From positions 1 through 64,000 of the forward strand of contig NZ_JADHDV010000016.1 of assembly GCF_016820515.1 (NCBI RefSeq): a stretch of 64,000 nt of DNA, in the 5' to 3' direction. Each line of letters starts with the position of its first letter. The stretch's first letter is position 1. The notes under the pieces were generated by a model. It saw only the letters and a program-made list of their open reading frames with translations, made no database searches and was not told the DNA's origin. Below, in pieces: positions 9,983 through 19,079 of this stretch. This stretch comes from Pseudoxanthomonas beigongshangi (GTDB lineage Bacteria; Pseudomonadota; Gammaproteobacteria; Xanthomonadales; Xanthomonadaceae). The translations under genes and the position numbers were made by a program.

Positions 9983-11064
9983 CCGCGTCGGTCCAGCCCG
10001 TGATGATCCTCGCCGGCGGTACCGGCGGGCATATCTTCCCCGCGCTGGCGGTGGCGAAGGTGTTGCGCGCGCGTGGCGTGCCGGTGACCTGGCTGGGCGC
10101 CGACGGCGCGATGGAAACCCGGCTGGTGCCGCCGCACGGCATTCCGCTGGATACGCTTCCGATCTCCGCCCTGCGCGGCAAGGGCAAGCTGGCGCTGCTG
10201 GGCGCCCCGCTGCGCGTGGGTCGTGCGATTGCCGGCGCAATGGGCCTGCTGCGCGCGCGCCGTCCGCGCGCGGTGGTCAGCTTCGGCGGTTTCGCCGCCG
10301 GTCCCGGCGGCATGGCCGCGCGGCTGTCCGGCAAGCCCCTGCTGGTGCACGAACAGAATCGCGCGCCCGGTTTCACCAATCGCGTGCTGGCGCGCTTCTC
10401 GCGCCGCGTGCTGACCGGTTTCCCGGGTAGCTTCGCCCACGGCGAGGAATACGTCGGCAATCCGGTGCGCGAAGAGATCGCCGCGATCGCGCCGCCCGCG
10501 CAGCGCATGGGCGGGCGCGAAGGCCCGCTGCGCGTGCTGGTGCTCGGCGGCAGCCAGGGCGCGCGTGCGCTCAACCAGTCGGTGCCGCGCGCGGTGGCGA
10601 TGCTTGGCGCGGAAATGCCGGTCGAGATTCGCCACCAGTGCGGCGAGAAGCTGCGCGAGGAAGCGGTCAAGGCCTATGCCGATGCCGGCGTGCCGGCCAG
10701 CGTGGAGGCTTTCATCACCGACATGGCCGCCGCGTACGGCTGGGCCGACCTGGTGGTGTGTCGCGCCGGAGCATCCACCCTGGCCGAGGTCTGCGCGGTG
10801 GGCGTGGGCAGCGTGCTGGTGCCGTTCCCGCAGGCGGTGGACGACCACCAGACCCGCAACGCCGAATTCCTGGTCGAGCGCGACGCCGCGATCCTGCTGA
10901 AGCAGGACGCCTACCTGGCCGAGCGCCTGCATGGCGTGCTGAGCGATCTCGCCCAGCACCCGGACAAACGAAAAGCCATGGCCGAGGCCGCGCGCGGCCT
11001 GGCCAAGACCGATGCGGCCGACCGCATCGCCGACATCATTCTGGAGGAAAGCCGTGATTCGTGA
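9979..11064 (+). CDS. murG: UDP-GlcNAc--lipid I GlcNAc transferase MurG
   Basis: MurG converts lipid I to lipid II at the cytoplasmic face of the membrane. It is a GT28 enzyme of 361 residues with the glycine-rich [10 protein letters not shown] near residues 12-21 and a second glycine-rich loop, [10 protein letters not shown], near 190. The C-terminal donor-binding half has [10 protein letters not shown] and a QAVDDHQ stretch. The start overlaps the ftsW stop (ATGA). Unlike its neighbours it is separated from the next gene, murC, by a 111-bp repeat insertion. Confidence 0.95.
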   Translation: MTASVQPVMILAGGTGGHIFPALAVAKVLRARGVPVTWLGADGAMETRLVPPHGIPLDTLPISALRGKGKLALLGAPLRVGRAIAGAMGLLRARRPRAVVSFGGFAAGPGGMAARLSGKPLLVHEQNRAPGFTNRVLARFSRRVLTGFPGSFAHGEEYVGNPVREEIAAIAPPAQRMGGREGPLRVLVLGGSQGARALNQSVPRAVAMLGAEMPVEIRHQCGEKLREEAVKAYADAGVPASVEAFITDMAAAYGWADLVVCRAGASTLAEVCAVGVGSVLVPFPQAVDDHQTRNAEFLVERDAAILLKQDAYLAERLHGVLSDLAQHPDKRKAMAEAARGLAKTDAADRIADIILEESRDS

Positions 11065-11160
11065 TTGGGCAATGGAGATTCGCAACAGCAACGCCACCGG
11101 CACAGGCCGGCGGCGCGAGCAAGCGTGCACGAATCCCCAATCCCGAATCGCCAATCCCGG
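11050..11160. repeat. Inverted GGGATTCGGGATT-type repeat between murG and murC
   Basis: GTGATTCGTGATTGGGC (11053-11069, entering the end of murG) faces CGAATCCCCAATCCCGAATC (about 11129-11148) across about 60 bp. The same family occurs at 14312-14425, 15672-16013 and, in a GGGAGTCGGGAGTC variant, 23050-23150. The 111-bp spacer it fills is the first break in an otherwise overlapping operon. Confidence 0.65.
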
Positions 11161-11175
11161 CCCGGGAGGCGCTGC

Positions 11176-12645
11176 ATGATGGCCGCCGCACGCGAACGCC
11201 GCCTGCAGCACACCGGCAACCTGGCGCGCGAATTCCGTCGCGTCCACTTCGTGGGCATCGGCGGTTCCGGCATGAGCGGCATCGCCGAGGTGCTGTGCAC
11301 GCTGGGCTATGAAGTCTCCGGTTCGGACAACGCCGACAATGCGGCGACCCGCCGGCTCGCCTCGCTGGGCGCGCGGGTGATGCGTGGCCACAACGCCTCC
11401 AACGTGCTCGGCACCGACTGCGTGGTCGTGTCCAGCGCGATCAAGCACGACAACCCCGAATTGATGGAAGCGCGTTCGCAGCGCATCCCGATCGTGCCGC
11501 GCGCGGCGATGCTGGCGGAACTGATGCGTTTCCGCCGTGGCATCGCGGTGGCCGGCACCCACGGCAAGACCACCACCACCAGCCTGACCGCGGCGGTGCT
11601 GAGCGAAGGCGGGCTGGATCCGACCTTCGTCATCGGCGGCCAATTGCTGGCCGCCGGCGCCAACGCCAAGCTGGGCGATGGCCAGTGGCTGGTGGCCGAG
11701 GCCGACGAGAGCGATGGCAGCTTCCTGCGCCTGAACCCGCTCATCTCGATCGTCACCAACATCGACGCCGATCACCTGGAGAACTACGGCAACGATTTCG
11801 AACGGGTCAAGGCCGCGTTCGCGGAATTCCTCCAGCGCCTGCCGTTCTACGGCCTGGCGGTGCTGTGCATCGACGACGCCGAAGTGGCCGCGCTGGCCGC
11901 GGAGACGCCGCGCCACGTGATGACCTACGGCTTCGCCGACAACGCCGACGTGCGCGCCGAGGACGTGGAGCAGGAAGCCGGGCGCATGCGTTTCACCCTG
12001 CGCCTGCCCGAGGACGTCAGCATCCCGGTGACGCTGGCCCTGCCGGGTCGCCACAACGTGCAGAACGCGCTGGCCGCCGCCGCCGTTGGCTGGCAGCTCG
12101 GCGTGTCGCCGGAGAACATCGCCGCCGCGCTGGAGAAGTTCGCCGGCATCGGGCGCCGCTTCAACGATCTGGGCGAAGTCGCCACCGCCGCCGGCGCGCG
12201 CGTGCGCCTGGTGGACGACTACGGCCATCACCCGAAGGAACTGGCCGCGGTGTTCGCCGCGGCACGCGGCGGCTGGCCGGACAAGCGCCTGGTGGTCGCG
12301 TTCCAGCCGCACCGCTACAGCCGTACCCGGGACCAGTTCGATGCATTCGCCGCGGTGCTGTCGGAAGCCGACGCGCTGGTGCTGAGTGAGGTGTATCCGG
12401 CCGGCGAGGCGCCGATTGCCGGTGCCGACGCCAAGTCGCTGGCGCGCGCCATCCGCGCGCGCGGCCGCAACGAGCCGGTGGTGGTCAGCCAGGTCGCCGA
12501 TCTGATTGACGTGCTGCCGGACGTGCTGCGTGACGGCGATCTGCTGCTGCTGATGGGTGCTGGCGACATCGGCCACATCTCCCAGCAGATCGCGGCGCAC
12601 GGTTTCGTGGATCCCAACGGCGCGAAGGCGCAACAACACTCATGA
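11176..12645 (+). CDS. murC: UDP-MurNAc--L-alanine ligase MurC
   Basis: MurC adds L-Ala to UDP-MurNAc, the first peptide step. The 489-residue product has the N-terminal Rossmann motif GIGGSGMSG near 27-36 and the Mur ligase P-loop GTHGKTTTT near 126-134. The start is placed at ATG 11176 (a second ATG follows at once) because GGGAGG lies 6 nt upstream. The frame is open a further 37 codons upstream, but those codons are the intergenic repeat and carry no MurC similarity. The stop overlaps ddl (ATGA). Confidence 0.94.
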   Translation: MMAAARERRLQHTGNLAREFRRVHFVGIGGSGMSGIAEVLCTLGYEVSGSDNADNAATRRLASLGARVMRGHNASNVLGTDCVVVSSAIKHDNPELMEARSQRIPIVPRAAMLAELMRFRRGIAVAGTHGKTTTTSLTAAVLSEGGLDPTFVIGGQLLAAGANAKLGDGQWLVAEADESDGSFLRLNPLISIVTNIDADHLENYGNDFERVKAAFAEFLQRLPFYGLAVLCIDDAEVAALAAETPRHVMTYGFADNADVRAEDVEQEAGRMRFTLRLPEDVSIPVTLALPGRHNVQNALAAAAVGWQLGVSPENIAAALEKFAGIGRRFNDLGEVATAAGARVRLVDDYGHHPKELAAVFAAARGGWPDKRLVVAFQPHRYSRTRDQFDAFAAVLSEADALVLSEVYPAGEAPIAGADAKSLARAIRARGRNEPVVVSQVADLIDVLPDVLRDGDLLLLMGAGDIGHISQQIAAHGFVDPNGAKAQQHS

Positions 12646-13607
12646 GCAAGTTTTCGTTCCCGCCACCGCGCGTCACCGACCCGGCCCGTTTCGGCCGCGT
12701 CGCCGTGCTGCTGGGTGGTACTTCCAGCGAAGCCGAGGTTTCGCGCGACTCCGGCCGCAACGTGCTGGACGCGCTGCGCGCGCGCGGCATCGACGCCACC
12801 GCCGTGGATGGCATTCCCGCCCTGGCCGAGGCGCTGGTGCAGCGCCGCTTCGATCGCGTCTTCAATATCCTGCACGGCCACAAGGGTGGCGGCGAGGACG
12901 GCGTGGTGCAGGGGCTGATGGAAGCCTTCGGCATGCCGTACACCGGTTCGCCGGTGCTCGGCTCGGCCCTGAGCATGGACAAGGTGCGTACTAAGCAGGT
13001 CTGGCTGTCGCTGGGCCTGCCGACGCCGCGCTACGTGCGCCTGCTGAAGGGCGACGACGTGCACGCCGCGGCCCGCGAGCTGGGCCTGCCGGTGATCGTC
13101 AAGCCGGCCAACGAGGGTTCCAGCGTGGGTGTGACCCGGGTGTTCCAGGACAGCGATCTGGATGCCGCCGTGGAGCTGGCCATCCGCTACGACGGCGAAC
13201 TGCTGATGGAGCAGCTGATCGAAGGTGACGAACTGACCGTGGGCATCCTTGGCGGGGTCGCGCTGCCGTCGATCCGGATCGTGCCCAAGGGGCAGTGGTA
13301 CGACTACCACGCCAAGTACGTGGCCGAGGACACCCAATACCTGTGCCCCGGCCTGGAGGGCGAAGACGAGAGCGACATCCGGCGCATCGCGCTGGCCGCG
13401 TTCCAGGCGGCAGGTTGTCGCGGCTGGGGCCGCGTCGACGTTATGCGCGATCGCGCCAGCGGCCGCTTCTACCTGTTGGAAGTGAACACCGCGCCGGGCA
13501 TGACCAGTCATTCGCTGGTGCCCAAGGCGGCGGGGCAGGCTGGCCTTGATTTCCAGGAACTGTGCTGGCGCATCCTGGAACAGACGCTGCCGGAGGTGGT
13601 CGGCTGA
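12642..13607 (+). CDS. ddl: D-alanine--D-alanine ligase
   Basis: Ddl makes the D-Ala-D-Ala dipeptide used by MurF. The 321-residue ATP-grasp enzyme shows [17 protein letters not shown] at the N-terminus, [10 protein letters not shown] near residue 75 and [13 protein letters not shown] near the C-terminus, which carries metal and substrate contacts. It overlaps murC by 4 bp and meets ftsQ in a TGATG junction. The position corresponds to ddlB of other dcw clusters. Confidence 0.94.
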   Translation: MSKFSFPPPRVTDPARFGRVAVLLGGTSSEAEVSRDSGRNVLDALRARGIDATAVDGIPALAEALVQRRFDRVFNILHGHKGGGEDGVVQGLMEAFGMPYTGSPVLGSALSMDKVRTKQVWLSLGLPTPRYVRLLKGDDVHAAARELGLPVIVKPANEGSSVGVTRVFQDSDLDAAVELAIRYDGELLMEQLIEGDELTVGILGGVALPSIRIVPKGQWYDYHAKYVAEDTQYLCPGLEGEDESDIRRIALAAFQAAGCRGWGRVDVMRDRASGRFYLLEVNTAPGMTSHSLVPKAAGQAGLDFQELCWRILEQTLPEVVG

Positions 13608-14437
13608 TGAACGCCGTGCTGCGCATCCTCGCCTGGCTGCTGGCGGTCGCGCTCGTCGCGCTGCCGGTGGTGGCGGTGGTCAACGGCTGGATCGGCGCCG
13701 ATCGCTGGCCGCTGACCCGGTTGCGCGTGCACGGCGAGTTCGAGCGCGTGGATCCGGCGCAGCTGCGCGCGGTGGTGCTGCCGTATGCCCAGCGCGGGTT
13801 CTTCGCGGTGCGGTTGCAGGAAGCGCAGGACGCGGTGGAACGACTGCCCTGGGTCGAGCGCGCGGAAGTGCGCAAGCGCTGGCCCGACGTGATGGAGATC
13901 AGCATCGTCGAGCACCGGCCGTTCGCGCGCTGGGGCAAGGATCGCCTGCTGTCCGAGCACGGTCGCCTGTTCCCGACGCCGAAGGCCCTGCAGGACCTGA
14001 AACTGCCGCAGCTCGGCGGGCCGGATTCGCAGGTCAGGGAAGTAGTGTCGCTGTACAACGAAGCCCGCCAGTTGTTCGCGCCGCTCGGCTTGAACGTGGA
14101 AACGCTGACCATGGATCGGCGTGGCAGCTGGACCCTCACCCTGGGCAACGGCACCGAAGTGGTGATTGGACGCGCCGACGCCCGTCCGCGCCTGAGCCGC
14201 TTCGTGCGCATGCTCCCGCAGATCCTCGCCCGCCAGGGCCAACCGCTGCTGCGCGCCGACCTGCGTTACACCAATGGTTTCGCGCTCAGCTGGGGCGCCG
14301 TGAAGCCGGGATTGGAGATTGGTGATTCGGGACCACGCGTAGCCAATCCGCCCTTGGCGGTGCGCCGACGCGCCGGGTCGCTTTTCGCTTTCTCCAATCC
14401 CCAATCCCCAATATCAAATCTCGGTTTTCCAACATGA
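13607..14437 (+). CDS. ftsQ: Cell division protein FtsQ with a repeat-encoded C-terminal tail
   Basis: FtsQ is a bitopic divisome scaffold that binds FtsL-FtsB. The 276-residue product has a membrane segment at about 6-26, a POTRA domain starting near TRLRVHGEFERVD and a beta domain ending near LRYTNGFALSW. The start is ATG 13607 in a TGATG junction with ddl. From about residue 235 onward the protein is encoded by the inverted GGGATTCGGGATT-type repeat (14312-14425), giving about 40 Pro/Ser/Arg-rich residues unlike FtsQ. The ATGA overlap with ftsA is nevertheless kept. Confidence 0.9.
   Translation: MNAVLRILAWLLAVALVALPVVAVVNGWIGADRWPLTRLRVHGEFERVDPAQLRAVVLPYAQRGFFAVRLQEAQDAVERLPWVERAEVRKRWPDVMEISIVEHRPFARWGKDRLLSEHGRLFPTPKALQDLKLPQLGGPDSQVREVVSLYNEARQLFAPLGLNVETLTMDRRGSWTLTLGNGTEVVIGRADARPRLSRFVRMLPQILARQGQPLLRADLRYTNGFALSWGAVKPGLEIGDSGPRVANPPLAVRRRAGSLFAFSNPQSPISNLGFPT
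14312..14425. repeat. Inverted repeat inserted in the 3' end of ftsQ
   Basis: GGATTGGAGATTGGTGATTC on the left faces TCCAATCCCCAATCCCCAAT on the right across about 60 bp. It is the same family as at 11050, 15672 and 15984. It lies wholly within the open ftsQ frame and ends about 10 bp before the ftsA start. Confidence 0.65.
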
Positions 14438-15669
14438 ATCGCAAGGGCGACAAATCGCTGATCGTCGGTCTCGACATCGGCACCTCCAAGGTCACCGCAC
14501 TGGTGGGCGAGTACGCCCCCGGCAATCCGATCGAGGTGATCGGCATCGGCTCGCACGAATCGCGCGGGTTGAAGCGGGGCGTGGTGGTCGACATCGAATC
14601 GACCGTGCAGTCGATCCAGCGCGCGGTCGAGGAAGCCGAGCTGATGGCCGGCTGCGAGATCCGCTCGGTCTACGCCTCGATCTCCGGCAATCACGTGCAG
14701 TGCCGCAATTCGCCCGGCATCGTGCCGATCCGCGACGGCGAGGTGACCTGGGGTGATCTGGACCGCGTGCTGGAAGCGGCCAAGGCGGTGGCGATCCCGG
14801 CTGACCAGAAAATCCTCCACGCCATCCCGCGCGAGTACAAGCTGGACAATTCGCAGGAAGGCATCCGCAATCCGGTCGGGATGACCGGCGTGCGCCTGGA
14901 AGTGGATGCGCACCTGGTATTCTGCGCACAGTCGGCCGCCGCCAACATCAGCAAGTGCGTGCAGCGCTGCGGCCTGCAGATCGACGACCTGATTTTCTCG
15001 TCGCTGGCGTCCAGCGTCGCCGTGCTGACCAGCGACGAGCGCGAGCTCGGCGTGGTGCTGGTCGACCTGGGTGCGGGCACCACCGACCTGGCGGTGTTCA
15101 TGCAGGGCGCGATCTGCCACACGGCCTCGCTGCCGATCGCCGGCGACCAGGTCACCAACGACATCGCGCACATGCTGCGCACGCCGACCCCGGAAGCCGA
15201 GCAGATCAAGGTGCGCTATGCCTGCGCGCTGGCCCAGCTGGCCACCGCCGAGGAAAGCATCCAGGTACCCAGCGTGGGCGATCGCCCGCCGCGCCGCCTG
15301 CCGCGCCATTCGCTGGCGCAGGCGGTGCAGCAGCGCTACGAGGAAATCTTCGAGATGGTCCAGGCCGAACTGCGCCGCTCCGGCTTCGAGGAGCGCGTGC
15401 GCGCGGGCATGGTCCTGACCGGCGGCGCTTCCAAGATGGAAGGCGTGGTCGAACTGGCCGAGGAAATGCTGCAGATGCCGGTGCGCGTGGGCATCCCCCA
15501 GCACGTCACCGGCCTGGGCGAAGTCGTCGGCAACCCGGTCCACGCCACCGGCGTCGGCCTGCTGCTGATGGGCAGCCAGATCGAACACCCGCGGCGGCCG
15601 TCACTGCCCACGGGCAAGGCCGGCAGCTGGTTCAAGAAGATCCAGAACTGGTATCGCGGTGAATTCTGA
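14434..15669 (+). CDS. ftsA: Cell division protein FtsA
   Basis: FtsA is an actin-like ATPase that tethers FtsZ to the membrane and recruits later divisome proteins. The 411-residue product begins with the phosphate-1 motif VGLDIGTSKV near 11-20, has the phosphate-2 stretch LVDLGAGTTD near 209-218, and ends in an amphipathic membrane-targeting helix (SWFKKIQNWYRGEF). The start overlaps the ftsQ stop. A 364-bp repeat-filled region separates it from ftsZ, so ftsZ may have extra control. Confidence 0.95.
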   Translation: MNRKGDKSLIVGLDIGTSKVTALVGEYAPGNPIEVIGIGSHESRGLKRGVVVDIESTVQSIQRAVEEAELMAGCEIRSVYASISGNHVQCRNSPGIVPIRDGEVTWGDLDRVLEAAKAVAIPADQKILHAIPREYKLDNSQEGIRNPVGMTGVRLEVDAHLVFCAQSAAANISKCVQRCGLQIDDLIFSSLASSVAVLTSDERELGVVLVDLGAGTTDLAVFMQGAICHTASLPIAGDQVTNDIAHMLRTPTPEAEQIKVRYACALAQLATAEESIQVPSVGDRPPRRLPRHSLAQAVQQRYEEIFEMVQAELRRSGFEERVRAGMVLTGGASKMEGVVELAEEMLQMPVRVGIPQHVTGLGEVVGNPVHATGVGLLLMGSQIEHPRRPSLPTGKAGSWFKKIQNWYRGEF

Positions 15670-16033
15670 AGACCGGGATTCGGGAATCGGGATTCGCAAA
15701 AGCGACTAAGAGCAAAGAGCGGAAAGGCGGAAAGAAAGCGGCAGGTGCGGACGGTTTGCAGTAGCGATACGAACAAGCGCAAGGGCGCAAGTGTTCGCGG
15801 GTCTGGGCAGGGCGAAGGGAAACGGAAGGCACGCTTTTCCGAATCCCCAATCCCGAATCCCCAATCCCGGCAACAAGCGGCAGGCAGAGACGAATTGCGG
15901 TAGCGCGGTACGCAACAACCACTAAAACACAACAACTCGCTGGTAGAGGACGACGGTCAAAGGGACGCGGAAGGCAGCTTCTCCGAATCCCCAATCCCGA
16001 ATCCCCAATCCCAGCTCAAAGAGGACAACGGAC
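15670..16033. repeat. Repeat-filled ftsA-ftsZ intergenic region
   Basis: CCGGGATTCGGGAATCGGGA (about 15673-15692) is inverted relative to CGAATCCCCAATCCCGAATC (from 15839). A second direct copy lies near 15983-16011. The two direct copies share flanking GGGA.GCGGAAGGCA.C sequence, so about 60 bp (15810-15870 and 15953-16013) looks duplicated. AGAGGA just before 16034 can serve as the ftsZ ribosome binding site. I could not assign a confident ftsZ promoter here. Confidence 0.65.
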
Positions 16034-17263
16034 ATGGCACATTTTGAACTGGTTGAAAAGATGGCTCCGAATGCGGTGATCAAGGTCATTGGCGTGGGCG
16101 GCGGCGGCGGCAACGCGGTGGCGCACATGGTCAACGGCAGCGTGGACGGCGTGGAATTCATCACCGCCAACACCGATTCGCAGGCGATCAAGAACTGCGG
16201 CGCCAAGCTGCAGCTGCAACTCGGCGGCAACGTCACCAAGGGCCTGGGCGCGGGCGCGAATCCGGAAGTCGGCCGCCAGGCCGCGCTGGAAGATCGCGAG
16301 CGCATCATCGAGGCACTGGACGGCGCCGACATGGTGTTCATCACCGCCGGCATGGGCGGCGGCACCGGCACCGGCGCCGCGCCGGTGGTGGCGCAGCTGG
16401 CCAAGGAGATGGGCATCCTGACCGTGGCCGTGGTCACCAAGCCGTTCCCGTTCGAAGGCCGTCGCCGCATGCAGGTGGCGCTGAAGGGCATCGAGGAACT
16501 GAGCCACCACTGCGACTCGCTGATCACCATCCCGAACGAAAAGCTGATCACCGTGCTGGGCCGCAACGCGACCATGATCCAGGCGTTCCGTGCCGCCAAC
16601 GACGTGCTGCTCGGCGCCGTGCAGGGCATCGCCGACCTGATCGTGCGTCCGGGCCTGATCAACGTCGACTTCGCCGACGTGCGCACCGTGATGAGCGAAA
16701 TGGGTCTGGCGATGATGGGCACCGGCCATGCCCGCGGCGATGACCGCGCGCAGGCCGCCGCCGAGAGCGCCATCCAGAACCCGCTGCTGGACGACGTCAA
16801 CCTGTCCGGCGCCAACGGCATCCTGGTCAACATCACCGCCGGTCCGGACTTCACCATGGCCGAGTTCGACGAAGTCGGCCGCACCATCGAAGGCTTCGCC
16901 TCCGAGGACGCGACCGTGGTGGTCGGCACCGTGCTGGATCCGGACATGCAGGACGAGGTCCGGGTGACCGTGGTCGCCACCGGCCTGAACCGCGCCGTCG
17001 CCCGCCAGCCGGTCGGCCGTGGCCTGGATCGCGAGCCGGTGCGCGCACCGATCAAGCTGGTCCGCGACGCGACCACCGGCCTGCCGGCGTTCGACGCGAT
17101 GGCCAATGTCGATCCGGTGGCCGACGCCGTCGGCGGCCTGGGCCTGCGCCGTGGTTCGGCGGCTCCGGCGAGCGCGCCGGCCGCGTCGTCCGCCCCGGCG
17201 GCGGCCGACCTGCCCGCGGACTACCTGGACATCCCGGCGTTCCTGCGCCGGCAGGCGGACTGA
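16034..17263 (+). CDS. ftsZ: Cell division GTPase FtsZ
   Basis: FtsZ polymerises into the Z ring that organises septation. The 409-residue product has the N-terminal [10 protein letters not shown] loop and the tubulin signature GGGTGTG near residue 108. It ends, after an Ala/Pro-rich linker, in the conserved C-terminal peptide [14 protein letters not shown] that binds FtsA and other partners. ATG 16034 follows an AGAGGA site. It is separated from ftsA by 364 bp of repeats, unusual in a cluster whose other genes mostly overlap. Confidence 0.96.
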   Translation: MAHFELVEKMAPNAVIKVIGVGGGGGNAVAHMVNGSVDGVEFITANTDSQAIKNCGAKLQLQLGGNVTKGLGAGANPEVGRQAALEDRERIIEALDGADMVFITAGMGGGTGTGAAPVVAQLAKEMGILTVAVVTKPFPFEGRRRMQVALKGIEELSHHCDSLITIPNEKLITVLGRNATMIQAFRAANDVLLGAVQGIADLIVRPGLINVDFADVRTVMSEMGLAMMGTGHARGDDRAQAAAESAIQNPLLDDVNLSGANGILVNITAGPDFTMAEFDEVGRTIEGFASEDATVVVGTVLDPDMQDEVRVTVVATGLNRAVARQPVGRGLDREPVRAPIKLVRDATTGLPAFDAMANVDPVADAVGGLGLRRGSAAPASAPAASSAPAAADLPADYLDIPAFLRRQAD

Positions 17264-17429
17264 CCTCCGCCTCCTGAAACACCCTCCCGCCGGTCCGGGG
17301 GAGGGCGCGGTACCGCCATGTCCCTTCGCTGCCGGGCCTGCCCGGCCCGGCAGCCCTTTCCGTCCCCGTCGGGAAATCGGACAGGTTCGCGCGGCATTGT
17401 TTCAGCCGTGGGACAAAGCAATTCTTCCG

Positions 17430-17458
17430 TTAAGATTCAGCTAATTGCGTGCTATTCT
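17430..17458 (+). promoter_or_regulatory. Probable lpxC promoter
   Basis: TTAAGA (17430-17435) and TATTCT (17453-17458) are spaced by 17 bp in a short AT-rich patch 40 bp before lpxC. The -35 is imperfect. The nearby GC hairpin at 17282-17305 (CCCTCCC/GGGAGGG) has no U-tract. Confidence 0.45.
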
Positions 17459-17498
17459 CGCCGCTCTTGGTCAGCACCTTCACCTCGGTCCCCCTCCG

Positions 17499-18416
17499 AT
17501 GGCCCAGCAACGCACCCTCAAGAACGTGATCCGCGCCACCGGCGTGGGCCTGCACAGCGGCGAAAAGGTCTACATGACGCTGCGTCCGGCCCCGGTGAAC
17601 ACCGGCGTCGTGTTCCGGCGCGTGGATCTGGAGCCGGTGGTGGAAATGCCGGCCAGCGCCGAACTGGTCACCGAGACCACGCTGTGCACGGGCCTGAGCT
17701 GCGACGGCGCCAAGGTGCAGACGGTCGAACACCTGATGTCCGCGCTGGCGGGTCTGGGCGTGGACAACGTCTACGTCGAGCTGTCCTCGGCCGAACTGCC
17801 GATCATGGACGGTTCCGCCGGTCCCTTCGTGTTCCTGCTGCAGTCCGCCGGCATCGCCGAGCAGAATGCGCCCAAGCGCTTCATCCGCATCAAGTCGCCG
17901 GTGGAAGTCACCGAGGGCGACAAGGTGGCGCGCTTCGATCCCTACGAGGGCTTCCGGGTGGGCTTCACGGTCAAGTTCGATCACCCGATGATTCCGGCCT
18001 CGCAGTCGCGCGCCGAAGTCGAGTTCTCCACCGGCGCCTACATCAAGGAAGTCGCGCGCGCGCGCACCTTCGGCTTCATGCGCGACCTGGAGTACATGCG
18101 CGAGCGCAACCTGGGCCTGGGCGGTTCGATGGACAACGCCATCGTGCTGGACGAGTTCCGGGTCCTCAACGACGACGGCCTGCGCTACGCCGACGAATTC
18201 GTCCGCCACAAGATCCTCGACGCCATCGGCGATCTCTATCTCACCGGCCGCCCGATCCTGGGCGCCTACGAGGGCTACAAGTCCGGGCACGCCCTGAACA
18301 ACAAGCTGGTGCGGGCCCTGCTGGCCCAGCCGGAGGCGTGGGAAGAGGTCACTTTCGAGGATGCCCGCCATCCTTCGCCGGTGCTGTACGGCACCCCCGC
18401 CACCGCGGCGGCCTGA
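17499..18416 (+). CDS. lpxC: UDP-3-O-acyl-N-acetylglucosamine deacetylase LpxC
   Basis: LpxC is the zinc deacetylase that commits UDP-acyl-GlcNAc to lipid A synthesis. The 305-residue product has the expected zinc ligands: a histidine in the EHLMSAL stretch (His77), then His237 and Asp241 in [12 protein letters not shown] 17499 gives the Gln-Gln-Arg-Thr-Leu-Lys-Asn start known from related LpxC; a longer frame from 17445 would run over the likely promoter. It ends the dcw-linked + strand run. Confidence 0.95.
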   Translation: MAQQRTLKNVIRATGVGLHSGEKVYMTLRPAPVNTGVVFRRVDLEPVVEMPASAELVTETTLCTGLSCDGAKVQTVEHLMSALAGLGVDNVYVELSSAELPIMDGSAGPFVFLLQSAGIAEQNAPKRFIRIKSPVEVTEGDKVARFDPYEGFRVGFTVKFDHPMIPASQSRAEVEFSTGAYIKEVARARTFGFMRDLEYMRERNLGLGGSMDNAIVLDEFRVLNDDGLRYADEFVRHKILDAIGDLYLTGRPILGAYEGYKSGHALNNKLVRALLAQPEAWEEVTFEDARHPSPVLYGTPATAAA

Positions 18417-18466
18417 GTCCCACCCAACTCCTCCGATCGCTTTCCGGTGAAACCGTATTCGAAAGG

Positions 18467-18492
18467 ATGCGGCGTCGCCGCATTGTCGTTTG
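18467..18492 (+). terminator. Possible weak terminator after lpxC
   Basis: ATGCGG/CCGCAT (6-bp stem, 5-nt loop) is followed by a T-rich but interrupted tract (TTGTCGTTT). It lies about 50 bp after the lpxC stop. Confidence 0.4.
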
Positions 18493-18597
18493 TGTGATTC
18501 AGGTCAAATTTCGGGCCTGAATTTAACTAATTATTAACTTTCAACTAACGACCCGGGTCGTCATGCCCGGTACCATGCCTTGCCTTCGCGTCGCGGG

Positions 18598-19071
18598 CTA
18601 GCGCTTCCGCCCGCCGCGCCGGTTGTCAGGAGCAGTACCTCCTCCGGCGGAGTCCGGAGATTCCAAGGATGCCAGGACAGCCGCCAGCGCCTTGCGTGAG
18701 GCTTCCGGAACAGGTGGTGCCGTTGTTTCTGCCCGAAGATTCGGGTGGAGCGGGGCGGTTGTTGTTTTGACGGTCACCTCGGTCACCGTCAGTCCGACGG
18801 ATCGGGCGGCATCAAGCAGTTCGACGGAGGCGAGCCGGAGTTTGGCGCGCCACACGGGGGAGTCGACGATAAAAACGAGCCGTTCGCCGGCCACATTCGC
18901 CAAACGGCAATGGGGAGCCAGGGCGGGCGGGAGACAGGGGCGAAGTTGCTGTTCAAGGGCGTCGAGCCAGAGGGCACGACGCACCGGGTCGGCGGCAGCA
19001 TCCGTCAGCGCGGCCTGGAGGGCCGGTTGCGGAGTGCTTGCGCCACGCGGCTTGGACTTCGAATCAGACAT
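18598..19071 (-). CDS. dciA: DciA-type replicative helicase loader (DUF721)
   Basis: This 157-residue protein matches the DUF721/DciA family, the ancestral loader of the DnaB helicase in bacteria lacking DnaC or DnaI. The conserved core spans about residues 35-110 (LEQQLRPCLPPALAPHC, then VFIVDSPVWRAKLR). The last 50 residues are low-complexity Ala/Pro/Arg. Position supports the call: in Pseudomonas the dciA gene also lies between lpxC and secA, next to an M23 peptidase. Its ATG (19071) is only 8 bp from the divergent peptidase start, so promoters must lie inside the neighbouring coding regions. Confidence 0.82.
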   Translation of the reverse strand: MSDSKSKPRGASTPQPALQAALTDAAADPVRRALWLDALEQQLRPCLPPALAPHCRLANVAGERLVFIVDSPVWRAKLRLASVELLDAARSVGLTVTEVTVKTTTAPLHPNLRAETTAPPVPEASRKALAAVLASLESPDSAGGGTAPDNRRGGRKR

Positions 19072-19079
19072 CGGTATCT

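Noticed and set aside
11065-11175. Upstream in-frame start of murC
   Set aside because: The extra 37 codons are the intergenic repeat and lack MurC similarity; a GGGAGG site precedes ATG 11176.
17282-17305. GC hairpin after ftsZ as a terminator
   Set aside because: The 7-bp stem has no following U-tract and the loop is 10 nt. It may be a weak mRNA structure only.
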